From the NCBI GenBank assembly GCA_036500345.1, contig DASYCE010000032.1:124001-188000 (forward strand): 64,000 bases of DNA, in the 5' to 3' direction. A model generated the notes under the pieces. That model saw only the letters and a list, made by a program, of their open reading frames with translations. It did not search any database and was not told the DNA's origin. A program made the position numbers and the translations under genes. The first letter of the stretch is position 1, and every line of letters begins with the position of its first letter. Below are positions 19,231 to 26,809 of this stretch, in pieces. The stretch comes from Gemmatimonadales bacterium. Lineage in GTDB: Bacteria > Gemmatimonadota > Gemmatimonadetes > Gemmatimonadales > GWC2-71-9.

Positions 19231-20447
19231 CAGACCATCCGCGTGAGGTACACCGGATTGATCACCCGCCACGGCGAGACGAATTGTCCGGTGACACCGA
19301 TCAGCGTATCGGCCATTCCCTTGCGCTCCAGCCGCGACACGGCGCGATCGAAGAGCGCCGGCGCGATCATCCCGTAGCCAACCAGCCGCTCGACCAGCCA
19401 TTTGCCGAGAAAGGCGCGGCGGCGATCGTGGCGATAGCGTGCCAGGCGGCGCGCGGTGATCGGTCCGGGGCGCGACAGCGCCTCGTCGATCGCGATCGCG
19501 GCGAGCGCGGCGCCCCGCAGCGCGCTGCAGATCCCTTCGCCGGTAAAGGGATCGAAGAAATCGGCCGCGTCGCCTACGAGGAGAACGCCGTCGGCGGTGC
19601 TTCGGCGCGACATCGCGTCGAACGGACCGGTCACCAGCACCTCGCGCGTCATCCGCGAGAAGTCGATCCGGTCACGCACGCCCGGAAACGCGGCGACCCG
19701 ATCGCGGAAGAACTGCATCGAGTTGCCGCGGGCATGCGCCGCACTCGCCGCCGGAACCACCAGCGCGACGTTGGTCATCCCGGAATCGAGCGCATTGATC
19801 CCGGCATACCCGTCGGGCGACACGTGCAGTTCGGTGACCGGCGTCACGTCACGCACGCCGTCGAAATGCGCCACGAACGCCACGCGGCGCATGGCGCCGC
19901 GACGGTGCAATCCAGCGCGCCGCGCCACCACGCTGCCGAGGCCGTCGGCACCGACGACGACGCGCGCGGCGAAATGGCAGAGCGCGCCGGTGCGGTCCCG
20001 GGCGGCGACACCCGACACCGCGCCGCTGCCGTCGTGGAGCAGTTGCTGCACCGTCATCTCTTCCATCACGACCGCCCCGGCCTCGCGCGCCGCATCGACC
20101 AGGATTGCATCGAGGATCCGGCGGCGGAGGCCGAGACCGGTGGCGCGGAACGGCGTGCCGCCGGCGCGGACGAAGCGGCCGGCGAGCCGCGACCCGAACG
20201 GACCGATCACCTGCGAGCCGTCGAGCGCCGCGCCACAGGCTGCGTCGACCGCATCGAGGACGCCGAGCTGATCGAGGTGCCGGACCGTCTCGGGACTCAT
20301 GTATTCGGAACACGCCTTGTCGCGCGGGAAGCGAGCGCGATCGAGCAGCACGACCCGACGGCCGGCGCGCGCGAGATGAAGTGCCGCCGCACTCCCCGCG
20401 GGACCTGCACCGATCACCAGAACATCGGCGATCGGCTCAGTTGTCAC
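19227..20447 (-). CDS. FAD-dependent oxidoreductase, geranylgeranyl reductase-like
   Basis: The 406-residue protein has an N-terminal dinucleotide fold VLVIGAGPAGSA (GxGxxG at 13-18) with Asp36 after the second strand. FPRDKACSEYMSP matches the family segment PRxKxC. The second FAD motif LLVGDAADFFDPFTGEGI lies in the C-terminal half. Relatives reduce isoprenoid double bonds or hydroxylate aromatic polyketides; the exact reaction is open. The start overlaps the anti-sigma gene by 11 bases and the stop overlaps the flavin reductase start, so it is firmly inside the operon. Confidence 0.92.
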   Translation of the reverse strand: MTTEPIADVLVIGAGPAGSAAALHLARAGRRVVLLDRARFPRDKACSEYMSPETVRHLDQLGVLDAVDAACGAALDGSQVIGPFGSRLAGRFVRAGGTPFRATGLGLRRRILDAILVDAAREAGAVVMEEMTVQQLLHDGSGAVSGVAARDRTGALCHFAARVVVGADGLGSVVARRAGLHRRGAMRRVAFVAHFDGVRDVTPVTELHVSPDGYAGINALDSGMTNVALVVPAASAAHARGNSMQFFRDRVAAFPGVRDRIDFSRMTREVLVTGPFDAMSRRSTADGVLLVGDAADFFDPFTGEGICSALRGAALAAIAIDEALSRPGPITARRLARYRHDRRRAFLGKWLVERLVGYGMIAPALFDRAVSRLERKGMADTLIGVTGQFVSPWRVINPVYLTRMVW

Positions 20448-20688
20448 GCGATTCCTTGGCCATCATCTGATAGATCGTGGCGCGAAGTTCGTCGGGACAG
20501 GTCGCGTTGTGCGCCGCCGAGACGAGCCGGTCGAGGAACGCTTCCTCGTGCATCTTGATGCAGAGGCACCGCCGGCAGCCGTCGAGGTGCAGGCGGAGGA
20601 GCGCCGCTTGATCAGGCGGAAGCTCGCCGCGACGCAAGGCGTCGAGTTGATCCACGGCGGCTTCACATTCAGGTGGGAGCATGGTCAT
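20437..20688 (-). CDS. Zinc-finger anti-sigma factor (RsrA-like)
   Basis: The 83-residue protein shows Cys8, His34, Cys38 and Cys41 in the spacing C-x25-H-x3-C-x2-C of the ZAS anti-sigma domain. Cys43 lies next to the motif and a further cysteine (ATCPDELR) nearer the C-terminus. In RsrA-type factors oxidation of these cysteines releases the sigma factor, so redox control is possible. There is no membrane segment, so it is cytoplasmic. Its ATG overlaps the sigma stop (ATGA), the normal arrangement for a cognate pair. Confidence 0.88.
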   Translation of the reverse strand: MTMLPPECEAAVDQLDALRRGELPPDQAALLRLHLDGCRRCLCIKMHEEAFLDRLVSAAHNATCPDELRATIYQMMAKESRDN

Positions 20689-21236
20689 TCCGAATTCGGG
20701 TGCGTAAGAATTCCCGTCGACTCTGCATAACGTCGCAGCCGACCCTGAAGGATCCTGCGGGCGCGGAAGAGCCGCGACTTGACCGTCCCCACCGGGATCT
20801 CGAGCGATGACGCGATCTCGGCATACGGCAACCCCTCCATGTCGCTCAGGACCAGCACTTCACGGAACTCCTCCGGGAGCGCGTCGACGGCCTGCAGCAC
20901 TTCGTCGTCGACCAGTTCGTTGAAGAATCGACCCTCGGGATCGGGGTCGTTCAGGTCGGCCGGTTCGGGAACGCTTTCCATGTCGATCCCTTCCGGTGCC
21001 CGCTTGCGCGAACGCCAGCCATTGATGAACTGGTTCCTGAGGATGGTGACCAGCCAGGCACGGGCGTTCGATCCGGGACGGAAGGAGTTCCAGGCGCGGA
21101 GGGCGCGGAGCATCGTGTCCTGCACCAGGTCCTCTGCCGCCGCGGGGTCGCCGGTCAGGCGAAGGGCCACGCGGTACAGCGTGTCGAGGTGCGGAACGGC
21201 TTCATCTTCAAACAGCGCGATGGGGGCGGCAGCCAT
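20685..21236 (-). CDS. ECF RNA polymerase sigma factor (SigR-like)
   Basis: From the ATG at 21236 the protein has 183 residues. Region 2 includes YRVALRLTGDPAAAEDLVQD and the DNA-melting segment ARAWLVTILRNQFING. Region 4 has LPEEFREVLVLSDMEGL and the helix-turn-helix IPVGTVKSRLFRARRIL. It heads a seven-gene overlapping operon and most likely transcribes it. I could not find a convincing GGAAT-type autoregulatory promoter in the 78 bases between it and the divergent gene at 21315, so the target sequence is unknown. Confidence 0.94.
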   Translation of the reverse strand: MAAAPIALFEDEAVPHLDTLYRVALRLTGDPAAAEDLVQDTMLRALRAWNSFRPGSNARAWLVTILRNQFINGWRSRKRAPEGIDMESVPEPADLNDPDPEGRFFNELVDDEVLQAVDALPEEFREVLVLSDMEGLPYAEIASSLEIPVGTVKSRLFRARRILQGRLRRYAESTGILTHPNSE

Positions 21237-21314
21237 GAGCAAAGCTCGTTGGAGTCGAGGGGAGACGCCAGCGCGCCGGTGGCCGGACACGCCTCCGCTA
21301 TCTTCTCACCACTC

Positions 21315-21935
21315 ATGCACCCCACGCCGGCGCTGATCCCGCTCTCACTGCTCGAAGCCGTCCAGAATATCGATACCCCAGCCGACGACGGGCTGGGCGC
21401 CCTGGAACAGGAGCTCGCCGCCAAGCGACTTGGCCTTTCGCCGACGGTCGCGGCGCAGGTGGCGCGCTACCGGCAGCAGGTGCGCGCCGGAACCGACGTC
21501 GCCGCCGACGATGTGCTGGCGATCTTCCGTCTGGTGGGACGCCGGCCGGACGCGGCGCTGGTCTACGCCGATGCGGGACGCCGCGCAGCCCGCTACGCCG
21601 CGAAGCGCCGCTCCCTCGGCCAGCGGATCGGGATCGCCGCCGCACCCGGGAAATTCGGCGTCTCGCTGGCGTTGCGCGCCTCGTCGCGGATCGGACAGCG
21701 ATGGCTTGGCGCCGACCTGCGGACCACCGACGGCCGGCTGCGCTGCGAGATGCACGACACGATGGCCTTGCAGGCGCGCGAAGATGGCGCCGCATGCCAG
21801 TTCTACACCTCGGCGTTTGCCGAGCTGTTGCGGCAGGTTGGTGGACTCGAGTGGAGTGTCACGCACGAACTCTGTTGCGGCCGCGGCGATCGCCACTGTC
21901 TCTGGCGCGCGATGCGGACGGAGGGATACGAATGA
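21315..21935 (+). CDS. V4R-like domain protein
   Basis: The ATG at 21315 gives 206 residues. The N-terminal half is helical and not recognised. The C-terminal half resembles the V4R (4-vinyl reductase) small-molecule-binding domain: GKFGVSLALRASSRIGQRW, FAELLRQVGG, and a cysteine-rich end HELCCGRGDRHCLWR. V4R domains bind metal ions or small hydrocarbons and often act as sensors. The gene is divergent from the sigma operon and overlaps the M24 peptidase gene (ATGA). The domain call is by eye and should be treated as probable. Confidence 0.65.
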   Translation: MHPTPALIPLSLLEAVQNIDTPADDGLGALEQELAAKRLGLSPTVAAQVARYRQQVRAGTDVAADDVLAIFRLVGRRPDAALVYADAGRRAARYAAKRRSLGQRIGIAAAPGKFGVSLALRASSRIGQRWLGADLRTTDGRLRCEMHDTMALQAREDGAACQFYTSAFAELLRQVGGLEWSVTHELCCGRGDRHCLWRAMRTEGYE

Positions 21936-23107
21936 CGGCGCTGGCGGAACTCGATCGCGACGAAGTCGCGCGGATGCTCACGCAGGTCGGAGCCGACGGC
22001 TGGCTCCTCTTCGACTTTCACGGCTGCAACCCGGTGGCGCAGCGGATTCTCCCCGGAGGGATGGGGACGCGGCGCGTCTTCGTCTGGGTGCCGCGACAGG
22101 GAGAGATGACGGCGATCGTGCATCGGATCGAGATGCAGCCGTTCGAGACATTCACCGGCACGATCATTCCGTTCTCGCGCCACGCCGAGCTGCACGAGGC
22201 ACTGCGGAGCACGCTCGCGGGAAAGACGGCAGCGATGGAGATCTCCGCGAAGGACGCCGTGCCGTACCTGGACCGGATTCCCTGGGGAGTGATCGACCTG
22301 TTGCAGTCGCTCGGCGTGAAGATCGTCTCGAGCGCCGACCTGGTGACCCGGTTCGCCGCGACATGGACCGCGGCGGAAACTGCCGAGCACGTGAAGGCTG
22401 CCGAAATCCTGCGCGAGGTGGCGCTGGCGGCGCTGGCGAAGGCGGTGAAACTGGGGGGGGCAGGGTATACCGAATCGGCGATGCAGCAGGAGGTCGTCGG
22501 TGCGATGACCCGGGCCGGTCTGTCGCTGACCACGCATCCGATCGTCGGGTTCGGGCCGAACGCCGCGATGCCGCATTACGAGCCGCACCCCGGCGCCGAC
22601 CGGACCCTGGCGAAGGATGAAGTGGTCCTGCTCGACCTCTGGGGCGGGATGCGTCCCCGGGCAGTCTTTGCCGACCAGACCTGGATGGGGTTCTCCGGAA
22701 GTGCTGTTCCCGCAAAGGTTTCCGAGGTCTGGGGAGTGGTCCGCGATGCCCGGGACGCGGCGATTGCGATGATGCAGGGGCGGCAGCAGCGGGGTGAACC
22801 GGTGCTGGGGTATCTCGGCGATCAGGCAGCGCGGGGAGTGATCGAAAAGGCGGGGTATGGGGAGTACTTCGTTCATCGGACCGGCCACAGCATCGACCGC
22901 GACCTTCACGGGTCGGGACCGCACCTGGACGACTACGAGACGCATGACGACCGGGGGCTGCTGCCGGGGACCGGCTGTTCGGTCGAGCCGGGGATTTATC
23001 TCCCCGGGGAATTCGGGGTCCGGAGCGAGGTCAACCTCTATTGGGGGGACCGGGGGATTGCGGTCACGCCACACCAACCCCAAACCTCGCTCGTGACCAT
23101 AACTTGA
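21932..23107 (+). CDS. M24 family metallopeptidase (Xaa-Pro peptidase-like)
   Basis: The ATG at 21932 overlaps the upstream stop and gives 391 residues. A creatinase-like N-terminal domain is followed by the pita-bread catalytic domain. The metal-ligand segments are visible in order: VLLDLWGG, AVFADQTW, HRTGHSIDRD, CSVEPGIYLP and VRSEVNLYWGD. This gives the expected D, D, H, E, E set. The family cleaves Xaa-Pro dipeptides or related bonds. The last codon and stop overlap the -35 box of the next operon's promoter. Confidence 0.93.
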   Translation: MTALAELDRDEVARMLTQVGADGWLLFDFHGCNPVAQRILPGGMGTRRVFVWVPRQGEMTAIVHRIEMQPFETFTGTIIPFSRHAELHEALRSTLAGKTAAMEISAKDAVPYLDRIPWGVIDLLQSLGVKIVSSADLVTRFAATWTAAETAEHVKAAEILREVALAALAKAVKLGGAGYTESAMQQEVVGAMTRAGLSLTTHPIVGFGPNAAMPHYEPHPGADRTLAKDEVVLLDLWGGMRPRAVFADQTWMGFSGSAVPAKVSEVWGVVRDARDAAIAMMQGRQQRGEPVLGYLGDQAARGVIEKAGYGEYFVHRTGHSIDRDLHGSGPHLDDYETHDDRGLLPGTGCSVEPGIYLPGEFGVRSEVNLYWGDRGIAVTPHQPQTSLVTIT

Positions 23108-23132
23108 CACTTTTCCGGGGGGCCGACATATT
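23104..23132 (+). promoter_or_regulatory. Sigma-70-like promoter of the surface-protein operon
   Basis: TTGACA (23104-23109) matches the -35 consensus exactly. After a 17-base spacer comes CATATT (23127-23132) as the -10 box. The -35 box contains the stop codon of the M24 gene. The start codon of the TonB-dependent receptor is at 23334, which leaves an untranslated leader of about 195 bases with no gene of its own. Confidence 0.7.
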
Positions 23133-23333
23133 CTCGGCAACCCGACAAAGCTCCGTACACCGCACCAAGCACCTCACCACTTCGCTCCATGATGCGCGAC
23201 CATGATGTCGCGTCGCAGTGGTTTCAGTGTGGTTCCGCACCAGCGGAACATCGCAGGATCAGTCCCGTGCAGCTTCGGCGGGCGCTGAACACGAAGGATT
23301 GCTCCACCTCGTACCACGCCTTCGGAGGTTTCC

Positions 23334-26300
23334 ATGACGCAGCGTTGTTTGAGAAGTCTGGCCCGCGCACTGTTTGCGACAGTGGCGCTGGTCACCACCG
23401 CCGGGATTGCGTCGCTCAGCGCGCAGTCGACCGGCAAGGTGCAGGGCTACGTGAAAGACGCGCAGGGGCAGCCCGTGGCGAACGCCAGAGTGACGGTGGT
23501 CGGCACGGCGTTCAGCGCGCCGGTCAATGCCCAGGGGTACTACTTCATCGAGAACATCCCGGCAGGGACGTATTCGCTCTCGGCGAAGTTCATCGGGTAC
23601 AAGGAGAAGATCGTTGCGGGTCTCCGTGTCCTCGCGGGTCAGACGGTCAACCAGGATTTCCCGCTCGAGGCCCAGCCGGTCAACATCGCTGAACTCGTGG
23701 TGCAGACCTCCGCGGCGCAGAACGCGCTGGTCCCGCGCGACGAACCGACGACCAAGCAGGTCGTCACCGGCGACATGGTGGACAAGCTCCCGGTCGATCG
23801 TATCGGCCAGGCATTGGCACTCCAGCCCGGTATCGTCCAGGTGACGAGCTGCGCCACCAACTCGCCGTGCACGCCACTCTTCTCGGTTCGCGGCGGCCGC
23901 GTCGACCAGAACGCCACCTACATCGACGGCGTTCCGGTGCAGAACGGCATTCACACCGGCCAGGCGACGGCGACTGGCGGCAATGCGGTGGCAGGCGCAC
24001 CGCAGCTGCAGGTCGCGACCAACGGCTTCGAAGAAGCCGACGTGACGACCGGCGCCAACTCGGCGTCGTTCGGTAACGCGCAGGCCGGTATCATCAACAT
24101 TTCGACCCGCACCGGCGGCAGCAAGTTCACCGGCAATCTGTCGTACGAGACCGGCATGCTTGGCGGCGCGTACTACGGTCAGGGGAACAACAACTTCGCC
24201 GGTTCGTTCGGTGGTCCGATCACCAAGCGGCTGACCTTCTTCGCATCGGGCCGGCTCGAAGGCAACAATGCGCAGAACGGCGGCCCCTACGGCTGGCTCT
24301 TCCCGAGCTACTCGGCGGTCAGCATCGACACGACGTACCGGATCGCCAACGCGTCGAAGGTCGGTCCCGGCCTCAGCTCCGGTGTCACGGACAGCGTCGA
24401 CGTCAAGGTCTACAACTACGCCGTCACCGAGGGTCCGTGCAGCTCGTTCCAGGGGAGCAGCTCGACGTACGCTCCGATCGCGAACAACTACGGCGCGACC
24501 TGCCACGCCAATCAGTCGTACCAGAGCCCGAACACGAACTACTTCACGACCGACAAGCTGAACTACACCTTCGGTCAGGGTTCGCGTCTCGCGCTGAGCT
24601 ACCTCTATAGCGGCAACCAGCGTCGCAACACGCTCAGCGACGGGACGGCAACCGGCACGATCGATGGTTCGAACGTCGCCACGCTCAACTGGACCCAGAC
24701 GATCATCCGCCAGGCAAACCACCAGCTGACGCTCGATGCCTACATCTCGCGCCAGTGGAACAACACGACGGTTGGCAAGCTGACGCAGTCGTCGGAGTCG
24801 GCAACGCGGTCGTCGCCGCTGGGGATCATCACTCACAAGCTCGACTTCCGGATCAAGCCGTCGGATTTCCCGATCGACTCGACGCTGATCTACAACGTGC
24901 TGCTCAACAACGTCGGCCACCGGATCGGCCTCACCGATCCGAAGAACACCGGGCAGTACGGTGCCGTGCCGTCGTACACCGCGAACCTTCCGCCTGATGG
25001 CGTCTGCGGCTGCGCGGCAGGAGGCAACGGTGCCGATGACACGCAGCTCTCGTACGACATCGAGAATCGCTGGGTCGGCAAGGCCGATATCGACTTCCAG
25101 GCCGATCGCTACAACCGCCTCAAGATCGGCGGCGAATACACCGGCTACAACCTGACCGACTTCCAGAACTCGTCGACCGGTTCGACGACCTTCACCGGCA
25201 AGCCGGTTCGGTACGATGCCTACGCCGAAGATCATCTCGATCTCGGTGACGTCGTCCTCGTCGCCGGCGTCCGCTACGACTACTACTGGTCGAAGGCGTG
25301 GCGCTGGAACGAATTCCCGAACATCTCGTCGCGTGCGGTACCGGCCAACAGTGGCGGGCCGGCTCGGACGCTGACGCAGTTCGGCACCGACTCGCTGTTC
25401 TGCCCGGCCGGCCAGGCGCCAAGCGCCGACGCAGTCTGCGGCCTGGTGCAGGATCCGTCGCACAACTACGTGTCACCGCACATCCAGGTCTCGTTCCCGG
25501 TGACCGACAAGACCAACTTCCGGCTCTCGTACGCGCAGGATGTGGAAGCGCCGGACTTCGGTCTGATCTACGCGAATTCGCTCTCCGACATCAACACCAG
25601 CGGCCAGAACTCGCGTTCACGCTGGGGCCAGGACCTCGACTTCGGCAAGACGGTGGCCTTCGAGTTCGGCGCCCGTCACGCCTTCAGCGAAGACATGGTG
25701 CTCGACGTGGCGGTGTACAACAACGACATCGTTGCCGACCCGTCGTTCGCCTTCGAGCACCCGATCAATCCGCAGACGCTCGCGGGGCAGGTGCTGTACG
25801 AGGTCGAGAACACCGACTTCGGCAACACCCGCGGTATCGACGTCCGCCTCGACCGTCGTATCGGCAATTACTTCAACGGCTCGCTGGCGTACTCGTTCCA
25901 GGATTCGAAGAACACCGGTACCGATCCGTTCTCGTACCTCGGCTTCTTCGAGCCGCTGTCGGGCTTCACCGGGACGCCGCCGACTGCGGCGCTTCCGACC
26001 GGCACGTCGCGGCCGCACTCGTTGACTGCGCTCTTCAGCATCCAGCTCCCGGGCGATTGGGAGAAGGGGACGCTCCTCAACACGATCCTCAAGCGGACCG
26101 GCTTCTACGTGACCGGACGCATCGCATCGGGGCTGCCGTACACGCGCTGCAATCCGACTGACCCGGGCTCGGTGGGTGTCGTGACCGGTATCGTCAACGG
26201 CGCAAACCAGACCGGAACCTGCGGCGACCTTGGCGCAGCAGAAGGCTTCAACACGTCGCGGTTCCCGATGCTGAAGCAGCTCGACCTCCGGGCCACCAAG

Positions 26301-26738
26301 GACTTCCGGGTCGGCCGGTACCAGTTCACCGGCTACGTCGACGCGCGCAACCTGCTCAACCTGACCAACGTCGTCGGCGTCTTCTCGCAGACCGGCACGA
26401 CGAACTCGGGCGCGAACGCAGCGGTCAACTACACCAACGACTCGACCACTTTCGCCACCTTCGGCAAGACCACCGGGTTGTACAACGCAGCCGATGGCTC
26501 GTTGAACCTCCCGAAGACGATTGCCGGCTGCGGTGCGGTGAACAACGGGCAGGTATCGTTCGCGCCGGAATGCTTCTACTACATCCGGTCGGAACAGCGG
26601 TTCGGCAACGGCGACGGGGTATACACGATCGCCGAGCAGAAGGCTGCGTCGAATGCGAACAATGCCAAGATCAACAGCGTCTATGACTTTGTCACCGGTG
26701 GGCGAACGATCAGGTTCGGACTTGAAGTAAACTTCTGA
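23334..26738 (+). CDS. TonB-dependent receptor with carboxypeptidase-like N-domain
   Basis: The ATG at 23334 has GGAGG five bases upstream; the protein has 1134 residues. A signal peptide ends SLSA before Gln (predicted +1). A carboxypeptidase-regulatory-like Ig domain (about 35-120, GKVQGYVKDAQGQPVANARV) precedes a plug domain (FSVRGGRVDQNATYIDGVPV) and a long beta-barrel ending in RFGLEVNF with a terminal Phe. It imports a substrate across the outer membrane using TonB. No SusD-type partner gene follows. It heads a five-gene operon behind the promoter at 23104, so the substrate may be handled by those proteins. Confidence 0.93.
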   Translation: MTQRCLRSLARALFATVALVTTAGIASLSAQSTGKVQGYVKDAQGQPVANARVTVVGTAFSAPVNAQGYYFIENIPAGTYSLSAKFIGYKEKIVAGLRVLAGQTVNQDFPLEAQPVNIAELVVQTSAAQNALVPRDEPTTKQVVTGDMVDKLPVDRIGQALALQPGIVQVTSCATNSPCTPLFSVRGGRVDQNATYIDGVPVQNGIHTGQATATGGNAVAGAPQLQVATNGFEEADVTTGANSASFGNAQAGIINISTRTGGSKFTGNLSYETGMLGGAYYGQGNNNFAGSFGGPITKRLTFFASGRLEGNNAQNGGPYGWLFPSYSAVSIDTTYRIANASKVGPGLSSGVTDSVDVKVYNYAVTEGPCSSFQGSSSTYAPIANNYGATCHANQSYQSPNTNYFTTDKLNYTFGQGSRLALSYLYSGNQRRNTLSDGTATGTIDGSNVATLNWTQTIIRQANHQLTLDAYISRQWNNTTVGKLTQSSESATRSSPLGIITHKLDFRIKPSDFPIDSTLIYNVLLNNVGHRIGLTDPKNTGQYGAVPSYTANLPPDGVCGCAAGGNGADDTQLSYDIENRWVGKADIDFQADRYNRLKIGGEYTGYNLTDFQNSSTGSTTFTGKPVRYDAYAEDHLDLGDVVLVAGVRYDYYWSKAWRWNEFPNISSRAVPANSGGPARTLTQFGTDSLFCPAGQAPSADAVCGLVQDPSHNYVSPHIQVSFPVTDKTNFRLSYAQDVEAPDFGLIYANSLSDINTSGQNSRSRWGQDLDFGKTVAFEFGARHAFSEDMVLDVAVYNNDIVADPSFAFEHPINPQTLAGQVLYEVENTDFGNTRGIDVRLDRRIGNYFNGSLAYSFQDSKNTGTDPFSYLGFFEPLSGFTGTPPTAALPTGTSRPHSLTALFSIQLPGDWEKGTLLNTILKRTGFYVTGRIASGLPYTRCNPTDPGSVGVVTGIVNGANQTGTCGDLGAAEGFNTSRFPMLKQLDLRATKDFRVGRYQFTGYVDARNLLNLTNVVGVFSQTGTTNSGANAAVNYTNDSTTFATFGKTTGLYNAADGSLNLPKTIAGCGAVNNGQVSFAPECFYYIRSEQRFGNGDGVYTIAEQKAASNANNAKINSVYDFVTGGRTIRFGLEVNF

Positions 26739-26749
26739 CCCGGCCCGGA

Positions 26750-26775
26750 GCGGCGGCAGCGTGAGCTGCCGCCGC
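26750..26775 (+). terminator. Intercistronic hairpin, partial terminator or attenuator
   Basis: GCGGCGGCAGC (26750-26760) and GCTGCCGCCGC (26765-26775) form a perfect 11-base stem with a GTGA loop, 12 bases after the receptor stop codon. There is no T run. It could trim transcription or stabilise the upstream message. Confidence 0.55.
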
Positions 26776-26809
26776 GTCCGGACGACTATTCAGACCCGAG
26801 GAATCATCA

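Noticed and set aside
23259-25463. 734-codon open frame antisense to the first TonB receptor
   Set aside because: Arg- and Val-rich shadow product with no domain; the receptor on the other strand is clear.
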